A DNA stretch of 45,137 nucleotides from Lactobacillus helsingborgensis (GTDB lineage: Bacteria > Bacillota > Bacilli > Lactobacillales > Lactobacillaceae): the NCBI RefSeq assembly GCF_000970855.1, contig NZ_KQ034047.1, forward strand, positions 567,093 to 612,229. Reading direction: 5' to 3'. The notes under the pieces are model-generated. The model was given only the letters and a program-made list of their open reading frames with translations, ran no database searches and was not told where the DNA came from. The position numbers were made by a program, and so were the translations under genes. The stretch's first letter is position 1; each line of letters opens with the position of its first letter. Below, one piece after another: positions 1 to 7,989 of the stretch.

Positions 1-2
1 AA

Positions 3-236
3 GTTGGCTGGCAAATGCATCAAACCCTGTTAACTTTTAAGCATAACCTGAAAGCAGTAATTAACGGGATAACATTGAATTATTCCAACGGCTGCTTAGA
101 GGGCTTCAATCGCAAGATTAAACAAATTGAGCGCACAGCTTTTGGCTACGCCAACTTCCACAATCTGCTAACCAGGATTAGATTAGCAGAAAACAAGGTA
201 AAAGAAAAAGAACCAAGCAGTTTATTAGCTGCTTGA
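3..236 (+). CDS. ISL3-family transposase, C-terminal fragment
   Basis: This is the last 77 codons of a transposase whose 5' part lies outside the window; the frame is open from base 3. The residues NGCLEGFNRKIKQIER followed by AFGYANFHNLLTRIRL are typical of the C-terminal end of ISL3-family DDE transposases, including the late catalytic glutamate region (LEG.N..IK). It is followed 14 bases later by the terminal inverted repeat of the element, so the 3' end looks intact. Whether the whole element is active cannot be judged here. Confidence 0.85.
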   Translation, partial: VGWQMHQTLLTFKHNLKAVINGITLNYSNGCLEGFNRKIKQIERTAFGYANFHNLLTRIRLAENKVKEKEPSSLLAA

Positions 237-250
237 TTCTATTCATTTAA

Positions 251-279
251 GCTCTATCAACAGGATTTGACAAAGAGCC
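251..279. repeat. Right terminal inverted repeat of the ISL3-type element
   Basis: Read on the minus strand this segment begins GGCTCTTTGTCAAATCC, the usual start of ISL3-family terminal repeats in lactobacilli. It sits directly after the transposase stop. The element should end at 279, and the next 8 bases (280-287, ATTTTTTT) would be one copy of the 8-bp target duplication usual for the family. The left end is outside the window, so the duplication cannot be confirmed. Confidence 0.75.
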
Positions 280-320
280 ATTTTTTTAATAATCTCGCTC
301 TTTTTATTTATTATTGCTGA

Positions 321-1028
321 TTACTTTTTCAAAAACTGATCACCAGCTAAATTACGGTAAAAGTTGGCTTTTGTCGTCTGTTCATATGGCAATAGCCAGA
401 TATAACCAATGCCGAAAGTAATAACGGAAAGAATGTACCAGCCAATAAAGCTTAAGTTCAACACAAATAATTCCCATTTATGCCCATCCATCAATTGCCG
501 ACTTGCTGTTATGGCAGTGGTTGCATGCACTTCTTGTCCACTTTCCACTAAATCATTAACTATATAGGGTGTCATAGCATAGGAATAAGATTTTATCAGA
601 CCAGGAATTACCAGCAACAAGGACCATAAAAATTGAAAAATATAGCTTAACAGAAAGTTCAGAAACTCGGGCACAAAACGACTATCCATAAAAACAGAAA
701 AAATGCTCTTGAAAAAGCCCATCCTTTCCCCACGGGTAAAGTGCAAGAACGTCACCACTAAACTCAATAGGAAAAAGCTGCCGAGAAAGTTTACTCCTGT
801 GTTAATACCTAATTGTCCAGCCCAAACTCCGGGCTTAAATACTGAATCAAGCGAACCGCTACCCATAGCGTCATTCATATTATTCATAGTTCTTACAGTG
901 GTATCAAACACGGGTTTACCAAAAAAGATACCAACGAACACAGTCATTACTATACCAACAGAAATTGCCCAGCCCCAATTATGCCGTAACTGGTTTTTGG
1001 CTTCTGCTTTTAATTCTGCTCTAGTCAT
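321..1028 (-). CDS. DUF975 family integral membrane protein
   Basis: A 235-residue membrane protein that starts MTRAELKAEAKNQL. This matches the N-terminal signature of the DUF975 family (R.ELK..AK..L followed by a tryptophan-rich first helix). I see about five to six hydrophobic segments: roughly residues 18-37, 80-97, 118-150 (probably two) and 190-220. The start is supported by an AGGAGAT ribosome binding site ending 4 bases before the ATG. It is monocistronic, between the insertion sequence and the dlt cluster. The function of the family is unknown, and I infer only that the protein sits in the cytoplasmic membrane. Confidence 0.8.
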   Translation of the reverse strand: MTRAELKAEAKNQLRHNWGWAISVGIVMTVFVGIFFGKPVFDTTVRTMNNMNDAMGSGSLDSVFKPGVWAGQLGINTGVNFLGSFFLLSLVVTFLHFTRGERMGFFKSIFSVFMDSRFVPEFLNFLLSYIFQFLWSLLLVIPGLIKSYSYAMTPYIVNDLVESGQEVHATTAITASRQLMDGHKWELFVLNLSFIGWYILSVITFGIGYIWLLPYEQTTKANFYRNLAGDQFLKK

Positions 1029-1577
1029 AACCTATCTCCTTACCTAATATATATTAATTTTATTTTACACTTCATTAGTAATATTTAGCAAAAAATATAC
1101 CAAAAAGCATAGATTTATCAGTATTTAATCTATGCTAATACTATGCCTGTATTGATTTAATACCCACATTATAAAAACTAATTTTTATTCATTATCTTTA
1201 TCTATATGCTTTTTATGCTGGTTGCTTTAGGCTAACGAGTTTTTTACCTGCATGATTAATATCTGCAGTTTGTTTTGGCTTGGGAGCCAATCTTCACAGC
1301 TCCCAGTATTTACGGCTGGTTTATCTGCACATTTCACGTTGCAGAGTGCTGCTAAAACTGCGTCTTTACTTTAAAAAAATATTATGACTTTATTTATCAA
1401 TATTTTGAGGCATACAAAAAGCCTAGTTCCACCAACATCGGAACTAAGCTCACACAGTGTTTGTGCCGTCATTACTGACCACATTAAAGAAATTTACATT
1501 TTCGCTACCGGAGAAAATGATTACTTCCTATGGCGACACAACAGAATTTTAGCATGCAATTATATAAAAAACAAGTT
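1029..1577. other. Intergenic region without a convincing gene
   Basis: About 550 bases lie between the DUF975 gene (leftward, promoter expected here) and the 3' end of the dlt operon. It holds two perfect inverted repeats: GCATAGATT at 1107-1115 with its complement at 1127-1135 (11-base loop), and TGGGAGC at 1281-1287 with its complement at 1299-1305. Neither is followed by a clear T tract. A 65-codon reading frame at 1384-1581 has no ribosome binding site and no recognisable composition, so I do not call it. No clear terminator for the dlt operon is seen. Confidence 0.5.
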
Positions 1578-2552
1578 TTAACCAAACATATTTGCACTTC
1601 TAGCCTTACGGCCAAGCAGTTCTAGCATAATTTGATTGATTTGCCCTTTTAGCTGGTCAAACTCGCCTTCACGGGTTTTATTTGACTGAATAATTAATAT
1701 TGTTTGAGCATTATTGGTGCTGCGCATAAAAGTATAATATCCCTGCCCAGCACCGTTAGCTGTTTTAGTTTGCAGCTTATTATTATTATAAAAACCGCCA
1801 TTATAATAAGCAGGTGGTCCGGCCCGATATAGCAGCATACGACTCTTTTTAGTCAGTAATTTGCCCACCAGGAGATAATGAATTACTTTGGCCAAATCAT
1901 GATTAGACATCACTACCGATCCTGCACCCAATTCATTATGGGCGTCTTTTAAAGCAGCCTTATGCTTAACCACATCATAACGACCCTTGCGGTAAATCAT
2001 TCCCGGTACTAGGTGACTGGCAATTATTTTTCCCGGTTTAGACCATAAAAACTCGGTCTGTCTCAGCCTTAAAGGCCTAACATAAGTTTGACGAAATAGC
2101 CGTTCATAACTTTTCTTAGTTATCTGACTGGCTATTCCGCAAAGATACACGTAGTTGAGTGAACTATAGTGCCATTTATTCAATAGATGTGGCTCAAAAA
2201 TAGTTTTAGCCGCATCACAACGAATATTATCGCTATCTGAGATAAAATGCTTGCGTCCTAACTTTGTTCCCGGTTTGAGATCCAGTCCTGCTGTCATTGC
2301 CAGCAGGTTTTTTATTTTAACCTTATTCGCGCCCGGAATTTGGGGATAAAATTGACTAAGCTTATCCTGCAAACTTAACTTGCCTTCTTGTACCAAACGC
2401 ATAACGATTGCAGCAGTCATAGACTTCTGCACAGAATTGATTAAATAACTAGTGTCAGTATTATTGCCTAAAGCATAGTTAAGCATAATTTTGCCATTTT
2501 TAATGACTAGAATTGAGCCTTTAATTCCCAGGGCATCAACTTGCTGGCGCAC
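1578..2552 (-). CDS. Beta-lactamase/penicillin-binding-fold serine hydrolase coupled to dltD
   Basis: A 324-residue protein of the serine beta-lactamase-like family (class C/esterase type). The catalytic SxxK motif is visible as Ser40-Val-Gln-Lys43 in NSVQKSMTAA, a tyrosine motif follows in WHYSSLNYVYL, and the third motif is probably KTANGAGQG near residue 275. The GTG start shares its first G with the TAG stop of dltD (TAGTG), so translation is probably coupled. No hydrophobic segment precedes the catalytic domain: the frame opens directly at VDALGIKGSILVIKNGK and there is no upstream start. By context it may act on D-alanylated teichoic acid, as the related S. aureus FmtA does, or on peptidoglycan, but with no export signal this is uncertain. 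Confidence 0.75.
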   Translation of the reverse strand: MRQQVDALGIKGSILVIKNGKIMLNYALGNNTDTSYLINSVQKSMTAAIVMRLVQEGKLSLQDKLSQFYPQIPGANKVKIKNLLAMTAGLDLKPGTKLGRKHFISDSDNIRCDAAKTIFEPHLLNKWHYSSLNYVYLCGIASQITKKSYERLFRQTYVRPLRLRQTEFLWSKPGKIIASHLVPGMIYRKGRYDVVKHKAALKDAHNELGAGSVVMSNHDLAKVIHYLLVGKLLTKKSRMLLYRAGPPAYYNGGFYNNNKLQTKTANGAGQGYYTFMRSTNNAQTILIIQSNKTREGEFDQLKGQINQIMLELLGRKARSANMFG

Positions 2553-3859
2553 TACTTGCCTTTTAAAGATTCTTTTGAATTGCTTTTTAATGGATTTTCA
2601 TTAGTTAAACTAATCTGATATGGCTTATTCTGCCACTTGCGACTGTAAAAGTAATTATGAATATTATAATTACGTGGAATATCGGCTTGCGCCATAAACG
2701 GCTTTACTGCCTGGTCAACAGCTACCCAGCCGCGCCAGCCTATATGAATAGTATCTTCCATGAAATACTGTTCACCACCACGTTTGGATAAGTCAGTGAC
2801 GTTATCAAAACCTTGGCTCGCCAGCTGGTATTTAATTTTAGAAACGGCCTTTTGGTACATTTCCTGCGATAAGCCCGTATAATTAGACCATTTTTCATTA
2901 ATCGGCGGGATAATAAACAACACATTGGTATGCTGCTTGGCAAACTGATGCAACATCAATTCAAAATCACTGTATTCCACCGATTTGGTGTAATTAAAAT
3001 GACGCTGACTATTTTTTAATTTAGCTAGTACTCTCTTATTTAAGCGCTTCTTATAAAAACGATTATTAATACCAAAATTATTAGAATTGGTGTTTATAGC
3101 AGCCTGCTCACTTGCCACTTTATTTAAAGCTTTAACTGAATAGGTAGCTGGTAACAGCTTAGCCCGATCGTTAATTTTTTTGATACGGTCACGCAACTGA
3201 AAGGTACTGAAAAACTTATCTTCATTGTTAAGTATGCGCCGCTGGTTTTCGAGATAAAAACGTTGAAAACCGGTCAGCTTTTGCCCGTGAGCAACTCTTT
3301 TCATCCCCTGCCTGACAAAACTATTCACTTCTGGCATTTGCAAGAAACGCTTAGCTGCATAGCGGTTTGTCGGTGTATCTTTTTTAATCTCTAACAGAAA
3401 ATTACAGGCTTGTAGTGGTGAATAATACAGCGCGAAGGCATCGGGATTTTGCCCCATCTTGGTAAACCATTGCGGTGAAACAATGACCACGGCCTTTTTG
3501 CCCTTAAGCTGCTCGTGCGTGCTCTGCATTTCCAAAAAGTGCGCTAAGGATTGGCTACCTGGCCCACCTAACAAAAATGGCCGGTAATCGCGGTGATATT
3601 TTTGCGCAATTACACTGGGATGCAGCGGATCAAGCCGGGACAATTCACTTGAACCATAAAAAGGCACATAACCCTCTTTATAAGCATCTTGTTTCATTAA
3701 GGAGCCCTTAAAAATGGTCGTGGTCTGCGAATTCGCAGCTTGATAGATCGCACCTTGCGAAAAAGTCCGCTCCCACGGCAATAAAAAGATGACCAGTAAC
3801 AGGACTGCAGCGCAAAGTACCGGGCCAAAAATCTGCCACAGCCGGCGTTTGTTACTCAT
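2552..3859 (-). CDS. dltD: D-alanyl transfer protein DltD
   Basis: A 435-residue membrane-anchored protein that takes part in transferring D-alanine to lipoteichoic acid on the outer face of the membrane. One N-terminal membrane segment (about residues 8-27, [19 protein letters not shown]) is followed by an extracytoplasmic SGNH-hydrolase-like domain. The FYGSSELSR segment near residue 69 carries the expected nucleophilic serine. [10 protein letters not shown] near residue 370 matches the conserved C-terminal Asp/His region. The ATG overlaps the 3' end of dltC by 8 bases, and its own stop overlaps the start of the serine hydrolase. Length is normal for the family. Confidence 0.95.
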   Translation of the reverse strand: MSNKRRLWQIFGPVLCAAVLLLVIFLLPWERTFSQGAIYQAANSQTTTIFKGSLMKQDAYKEGYVPFYGSSELSRLDPLHPSVIAQKYHRDYRPFLLGGPGSQSLAHFLEMQSTHEQLKGKKAVVIVSPQWFTKMGQNPDAFALYYSPLQACNFLLEIKKDTPTNRYAAKRFLQMPEVNSFVRQGMKRVAHGQKLTGFQRFYLENQRRILNNEDKFFSTFQLRDRIKKINDRAKLLPATYSVKALNKVASEQAAINTNSNNFGINNRFYKKRLNKRVLAKLKNSQRHFNYTKSVEYSDFELMLHQFAKQHTNVLFIIPPINEKWSNYTGLSQEMYQKAVSKIKYQLASQGFDNVTDLSKRGGEQYFMEDTIHIGWRGWVAVDQAVKPFMAQADIPRNYNIHNYFYSRKWQNKPYQISLTNENPLKSNSKESLKGK

Positions 3860-4091
3860 TTTCTAAATTTTCCACCTTTGCCACAATTTTATTAGGCGTG
3901 TCCCATTCATTTCTGTCAAATTCAGAAACAGGTACATCAATTTGGAATTTTTCCTGCAAATTTAACAACATTTGCACACTGGCCATTGAATCCATTAAAC
4001 CGTTGGCAAAAATATTTTCATCCATTCTGTCTGTTAAATCTTCACCAGTTAAATCTTGTAAAATTGCTAAAACTTCTTTTTTGGTATCCAT
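3852..4091 (-). CDS. dltC: D-alanyl carrier protein DltC
   Basis: A 79-residue acyl-carrier-type protein that receives D-alanine as a thioester. The attachment site for the 4'-phosphopantetheine arm is Ser35 in [10 protein letters not shown]. The start is preceded by AAGGAG with good spacing. It lies 27 bases after dltB and overlaps dltD by 8 bases, as is usual for the operon. The protein is acidic and helical, as expected of a carrier protein. Confidence 0.96.
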   Translation of the reverse strand: MDTKKEVLAILQDLTGEDLTDRMDENIFANGLMDSMASVQMLLNLQEKFQIDVPVSEFDRNEWDTPNKIVAKVENLENE

Positions 4092-4118
4092 GATAAAAAC
4101 TCCTTAATAATTCACTGC

Positions 4119-5363
4119 TTATTTCCAGCCAAACCATAATTGACTGAGGAACCCTGAAAAAATCAGGAAACTGAAACAAACAACATTAAAAGTAACAAAA
4201 ATTGCCAGCCATTTCGTATATTTGTTCGATGGCAATTTATCTTTGTGCTTCTTTTTAAACCGCAACCAACAATCATTGATGATGATAGCGAAAGCATGGA
4301 ATAAGCCGTAAACAATGTAGTACCAGGTTAATCCATGCCAGAAACCCATCACTAAGAATAATAACAGATAAGCTGCTTGAGATAGTCTAACGGGATTCTT
4401 GAACAGCTTTTTCTTCATCGCAAAGAAGGTAAACCGCATATAGATGTAGTCGCGGAACCAGAAGGACAAGGTCATGTGCCACCGATTCCAGAATTCTTTG
4501 ATGTTTTGCGCAATAAACGGCTTATTAAAGTTCATTGGAGTGTGAATGCCCATAAAATAGGAAATCGACACTGCAAACAAGGAATAGCCCGCAAAGTCAA
4601 AGAATAAATACATACTGTAGCAGTACATGTAGGCGACTACCCACCACGACAGTTTCAAACCGCCATTAGCCGTACCTGTTATCATTGCTGCTCGCGTAAT
4701 TCTAGGTAGCCAGTGGGTACCAAAGAACCAGCCCAAGACAAATTTATATAAGAAGCCTTGAAACAAATAACGTGTCGCTAGTTCTAAATCAGTCAGATAT
4801 TCGCTGCGTTTAGGAGCCATATCACATTCCTTAGCAAACCTACGGTAGCGATCAATTGGGCCCGATGAAATAGTGGGAAAGAATAAGAGAAAGCGTAGAT
4901 ACGTTCCGAGATTAAGCTCTTTAATGGCACCATCGCGGACCTCCATTACAACTTGAACAGTCTTAAAAGTTAGGTAAGAGATGCCCAAAAATGCCAAAAC
5001 GCCGGGTATCTTAGCTTGCGGAAAAGCAGTTTGCACTTTAACTAAAATCAGAGGCACAATTGCTAAAATGACGGCCAGATAGAAAACCCAGGTTTTATTT
5101 TGACTATTTTTGCGCCTCCGATAATAAAGGTAGCCGTAGGTGACTAGCAACTGAAACAGAACGTAGATAATCAAACTAACACCCTGTTGCCACTTTTCCG
5201 CATCAAAAATAAGAAAAAGAAAAACTAATGAGAACACAACTTCATAGATTTTTAAGCGGCGTCCCCAATACAGCCCAATAATGATTGGAATTAAACCAAT
5301 CAACAAATACACAAAGTAATGCGGATTAGAGTACGGCTGCAAGTTAATGAAATTAAAATTCAC
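4119..5363 (-). CDS. dltB: D-alanyl-lipoteichoic acid membrane acyltransferase DltB
   Basis: A 414-residue multispanning membrane protein of the MBOAT family, which takes D-alanine from DltC and carries it across the membrane for transfer to lipoteichoic acid. The MBOAT signature is visible as EFWNRWHMTLSFWFRDYIY, and the conserved catalytic histidine is in MGFWHGLTWYY near residue 335. The start is GTG, and its first G is the last base of the dltA stop codon (TAGTG), so the two genes are translationally coupled. Confidence 0.96.
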   Translation of the reverse strand: MNFNFINLQPYSNPHYFVYLLIGLIPIIIGLYWGRRLKIYEVVFSLVFLFLIFDAEKWQQGVSLIIYVLFQLLVTYGYLYYRRRKNSQNKTWVFYLAVILAIVPLILVKVQTAFPQAKIPGVLAFLGISYLTFKTVQVVMEVRDGAIKELNLGTYLRFLLFFPTISSGPIDRYRRFAKECDMAPKRSEYLTDLELATRYLFQGFLYKFVLGWFFGTHWLPRITRAAMITGTANGGLKLSWWVVAYMYCYSMYLFFDFAGYSLFAVSISYFMGIHTPMNFNKPFIAQNIKEFWNRWHMTLSFWFRDYIYMRFTFFAMKKKLFKNPVRLSQAAYLLLFLVMGFWHGLTWYYIVYGLFHAFAIIINDCWLRFKKKHKDKLPSNKYTKWLAIFVTFNVVCFSFLIFSGFLSQLWFGWK

Positions 5364-6877
5364 TACTCGTTAACCTCCTTGATAACCGCTTTAATATCAA
5401 CCTTTCCATTTTGAGAGACAGGTAATGTTTCACGGTAAACATAGCGCTGCGGAATCATGTACGGCATCAAATTTTTAGTCAAATCTGCTCTAATCATCTT
5501 AGTGATTTCTGCTTCAGAATAGCGGTCTTTCACACCATCTTTCAGCTTAATTTCGGCGACGATTTGCTTGACCGTATGATCTTGGTTGTATTTAGGTGCG
5601 GCTACCCCGTGATCAACCAACTCATTCATCCCGATATAATGGTTAATTTCTTCCAGTTCAATACGGTAGCCGTTAAACTTGATCTGAAAATCAATTCTGC
5701 CCCGATAAAAGAGCATGTCGTGATCAAAGAAACCCTCATCACCTGAACGGTGACTCAGATATTGATCACCCGGTTTTTTAAAGAAAGCCTTAGCAGTTTT
5801 TGCAGGATTATTCATATAACCCTTCGAAGTACTCGGCCCGGTAATGATAATCTCACCTTCATCCGGTTGATCGCCCTTAGTTTTATCAATGGTAATTTTG
5901 GTATCAGCTTTAACTTTGCCTATAGGCAGACGGTCATATTTTTTTAAAACAGCATCAGTAATTTCTACTTGAGTGACTGCGACCGTAGTTTCAGTTGGCC
6001 CGTAAGTGTTAAAAATACGCGTCTGGGGAAATTTCTTTTTTAACATTACCACTTCGTTATGTGGCAGTTCTTCACCGCAAAACATGAAATGAGTCAGGTT
6101 TGGATGGTGCTTTTCGTCAAAAGTTTTATCCAGAAAACACATTTGCGCAAATGAAGGTGTCGAAACCCAGACGTTAAATTGCAAATTGGGCAGCGTCTGA
6201 AACAACTGGGCAAAATTTTGCGTGACTTCATGTGGCAGAGCAACTAACTTCCCTGCCCCAACTAAAGCGGGATAAAGACTCATCACTGAAAGATCAAATG
6301 AATATGGCGCTTGGGATAAAAATGCTGGATGCTCTGGCAGATCAAAATCCGTCATTTCCCAATTGATAAAGCTAAGCAGATTATTATGACTAATTTGCAC
6401 CCCTTTAGGCTTGCCACCGGTGCCTGAAGTAAAAATGATGTAGAAGTTGTCATCACCTTGAACAAAGTTCGCAGGGTCAGATTCAAAGTCTCCTTTTTCT
6501 ACATCAACAGGATGCACTACTTTAATAGGTGGTAAATCAATTTCAGGCAGATCGTCAATCGCTAGAAGCGCTTCAGCGCGGGAAACATCTTGGATCATAA
6601 CTATCCGTTCAGCATTAGAGTAACTGGCAATGGGAATATAAGCATGCCCCGACTTGACACAACCCAAAAAACTGGCAACAATTTCGAAGTCTTGGCCGCC
6701 CCAGATCATAACTGGGCTTTGAGGCGAAAGACCTAAATTGGCAATTTTATGTGCCCACTCATCTGAACGCTTTTTTAAATCACCATAGGTATTGGTTTTA
6801 CCCAAATAATCATAGGCTATACGCTCAGGTTCTTTTTGGGCAACTTCATCAATTTTTTCAATTACATTTTTAATCAT
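5363..6877 (-). CDS. dltA: D-alanine--D-alanyl carrier protein ligase DltA
   Basis: A 504-residue adenylating enzyme that activates D-alanine with ATP and loads it onto DltC in the cytoplasm. The AMP-binding P-loop is FTSGTGGKPKGVQ near residue 152. NTYGPTETTVAV near residue 290 is the adenine-binding motif. YRGRIDFQIKFNGYRIE near residue 390 is the A8 hinge region, and the C-terminal catalytic lysine lies in QNGKVDIKA. The gene begins 14 bases after dltX with a weak ribosome binding site, which suggests coupling to dltX. Confidence 0.96.
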   Translation of the reverse strand: MIKNVIEKIDEVAQKEPERIAYDYLGKTNTYGDLKKRSDEWAHKIANLGLSPQSPVMIWGGQDFEIVASFLGCVKSGHAYIPIASYSNAERIVMIQDVSRAEALLAIDDLPEIDLPPIKVVHPVDVEKGDFESDPANFVQGDDNFYIIFTSGTGGKPKGVQISHNNLLSFINWEMTDFDLPEHPAFLSQAPYSFDLSVMSLYPALVGAGKLVALPHEVTQNFAQLFQTLPNLQFNVWVSTPSFAQMCFLDKTFDEKHHPNLTHFMFCGEELPHNEVVMLKKKFPQTRIFNTYGPTETTVAVTQVEITDAVLKKYDRLPIGKVKADTKITIDKTKGDQPDEGEIIITGPSTSKGYMNNPAKTAKAFFKKPGDQYLSHRSGDEGFFDHDMLFYRGRIDFQIKFNGYRIELEEINHYIGMNELVDHGVAAPKYNQDHTVKQIVAEIKLKDGVKDRYSEAEITKMIRADLTKNLMPYMIPQRYVYRETLPVSQNGKVDIKAVIKEVNE

Positions 6878-6891
6878 ATTAACGTACCATC

Positions 6892-7044
6892 TTAAAATTC
6901 ATTATAAATAAAGTGAACGGAAGTAAGGCCGCTGTATTGATACAAATAGATTAGTACCAGTAAAATGACGCAATAGATAATTGTCGTCAAAATAAACTTA
7001 CCCACACGTTTACCACGTGAATCAGTTTTTTCTTTTTTAGCCAT
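6892..7044 (-). CDS. dltX: DltX, small membrane protein of the D-alanylation operon
   Basis: A 50-codon gene that opens the dlt operon. The product starts MAKKEKTDSRGKRVGKF, has one membrane segment (about residues 18-37) and ends in HFIYNEF. That C-terminal motif is the hallmark of DltX, which binds the DltB-DltD machinery and is needed for alanylation in other Gram-positives. A GAAAGAG sequence upstream serves as the ribosome binding site. The spacing to dltA is 14 bases. The gene is easily missed because of its length. Confidence 0.93.
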   Translation of the reverse strand: MAKKEKTDSRGKRVGKFILTTIIYCVILLVLIYLYQYSGLTSVHFIYNEF

Positions 7045-7076
7045 AATTTCAGATCTCTTTCAAATATCAATAAAAT

Positions 7077-7095
7077 GTACTATCGAATATAGTAC
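7077..7095. promoter_or_regulatory. Inverted repeat upstream of dltX, possible operator
   Basis: A perfect 7-bp dyad (GTACTAT, 5-base spacer, ATAGTAC) lies about 33 bases upstream of the dltX start codon, where the dlt promoter must be. Both position and symmetry suit a regulator binding site, but I do not recognise a known consensus. No strong -35/-10 pair is evident around it. Confidence 0.35.
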
Positions 7096-7160
7096 TACTA
7101 AAGATTTCCAACTAAAAAAATCGTCATCAACTTTTACCAAATTTAAATATTTTCCTAATA

Positions 7161-7478
7161 CTATTCGCTATTCAGTTTACGGCAAGCGTGATATGCAAAA
7201 CCTAGAGGAATTGCCACAATAACCGGTCCAAATAACAGTGCGATAATTATCAGAATAAAAATATTCTTGTCTTCAAGCCAGCGCTCACTTAACGCAGTTG
7301 TCAGGATATAAGCTGCAAACAAAATTGTGAAAACCAATTCCGCTAAAAAGAGATATCTCAAGGGACTTTGACCAATTCGCTGGTAGAACAATAACAAGTT
7401 GGATGCTGGTAGTAAACAAAACCAACCTGAAAAACGTAACCAGAAAGTAATTTTTTTACGGTAATCTTGCTTTTTCAT
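7161..7478 (-). CDS. Small membrane protein of unknown function
   Basis: A 105-residue protein with a basic N-terminus (MKKQDYRKK) and three hydrophobic segments at roughly 12-31, 42-63 and 73-93. The start is supported by AAGGAGAA 3 bases upstream of the ATG. It is read in the same direction as the dlt operon, about 115 bases upstream of dltX, but the inverted repeat and likely promoter between them suggest a separate unit. I do not recognise the family. Confidence 0.65.
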   Translation of the reverse strand: MKKQDYRKKITFWLRFSGWFCLLPASNLLLFYQRIGQSPLRYLFLAELVFTILFAAYILTTALSERWLEDKNIFILIIIALLFGPVIVAIPLGFAYHACRKLNSE

Positions 7479-7618
7479 ATTTCTCCTTAGGCTTTAATTC
7501 TATTATTTGAAATAAAGTAAGTCCAATTATAGCAATGAGACTTGTAACAAACAATTTTGCAGTAATCTAAAATTTGCATTTTTCCTACTTTCGTCATACT
7601 TTTTTCACATTTTATAGT

Positions 7619-7624
7619 TATACT
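7619..7624 (+). promoter_or_regulatory. -10 box of small RNA A
   Basis: TATACT lies 6 bases upstream of the first hairpin of small RNA A. No good TTGACA-like -35 is present at 17 bases. Short ACTTT direct repeats occur at the -35 position (about 7588-7604, roughly 11 bases apart), which would suit activation by a response regulator. The comparable segment before small RNA B (AACTTCATATTTTAGAGA) resembles the one here. Confidence 0.5.
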
Positions 7625-7630
7625 GAAAAT

Positions 7631-7786
7631 GTGATATAGGAAACATTTGCTTTTTTCTTATATCACACTCAACTTTTTGTTTTTCATTCATACTCCTCCA
7701 AGTATAATAATGAAAAAACCGAAATGACTTTACAGGTCATTTTCATATCTATCCCTTTCGACTCACGTGCGTTACGTGAGTTTTTC
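7631..7786 (+). ncRNA. csRNA-like small RNA A with anti-Shine-Dalgarno loop
   Basis: The predicted transcript starts near 7631. Hairpin 1 (7631-7643 with 7654-7666) is a 13-bp stem with one G-U pair and a 10-base loop. Next comes a CU-rich stretch and a second hairpin: outer arms TTTTTCATT (7680-7688) and AATGAAAAA (7709-7717), inner arms ATACT and AGTAT, presenting the hexaloop CCTCCA (7695-7700). CATACTCCTCC is complementary to a Shine-Dalgarno sequence plus an AUG. A weaker hairpin at 7722-7742 and a strong terminator (7761-7785) end the unit. The layout is that of the CiaR-controlled csRNAs of streptococci, known to pair with ribosome binding sites and start codons. That it is transcribed and acts this way is inference. 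Confidence 0.6.
7761..7785 (+). terminator. Intrinsic terminator of small RNA A
   Basis: ACTCACGT and ACGTGAGT form an 8-bp stem around a 5-base loop, followed by a run of five T. The T run makes it directional for rightward transcription. Confidence 0.85.
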
Positions 7787-7863
7787 TATGGTCTTAAACA
7801 GTTCTAAAGAAATTCTTTACCCTTTTATAAGAGATTTTCTAACTTAACTTCATATTTTAGAGA

Positions 7864-7869
7864 TATTAT
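7864..7869 (+). promoter_or_regulatory. -10 box of small RNA B
   Basis: TATTAT lies 4 bases before the first hairpin of small RNA B. The upstream sequence resembles that of unit A, which suggests shared regulation. Confidence 0.45.
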
Positions 7870-7874
7870 TTTTT

Positions 7875-7989
7875 ATGTAGTAAGCGAAAGCAAAACTTAC
7901 TACATACTCCCACTTTTTTATTTCATTCATTCTTACTCCTTCAAAGTAGATGAAAACTAACAGGCCCGCAGATCTTGCGGGCCTTTTTT
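7875..7989 (+). ncRNA. csRNA-like small RNA B, paralogue of small RNA A
   Basis: The transcript should begin near 7875. Hairpin 1 pairs TATGTAGTAAG (7874-7884) with its exact complement at 7896-7906 around an 11-base loop. It is followed by CTCCCACTTTTTTATTTCATTC, the same CU-rich segment as in unit A. Then comes a weaker hairpin in which TACT (7934-7937) and AGTA (7945-7948) present CCTTCAA, again complementary to a Shine-Dalgarno sequence. The unit ends in a strong terminator. Similarity to unit A in promoter, middle segment and architecture, but not in the 5' stem or terminator sequence, points to an old tandem duplication under functional constraint. Confidence 0.6.
7963..7989 (+). terminator. 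Intrinsic terminator of small RNA B
   Basis: GGCCCGCA and TGCGGGCC form an 8-bp GC-rich stem with loop GATCT, followed by six T. It lies 60 bases before the next gene and is separate from it. Confidence 0.9.

Noticed and set aside
1384..1581. 65-codon plus-strand reading frame
   Set aside because: It has no ribosome binding site and unremarkable composition, and it overlaps the end of the serine hydrolase gene on the other strand.
5426..5441. parS-like TGTTTCACGGTAAACA inside dltA
   Set aside because: The essential central CACGTG is broken at two positions; it is probably coding sequence by chance.
7761..7781. CACGTG inside the small RNA A terminator as a parS site
   Set aside because: The flanking arms do not fit the parS consensus; the symmetry is explained by the terminator stem.
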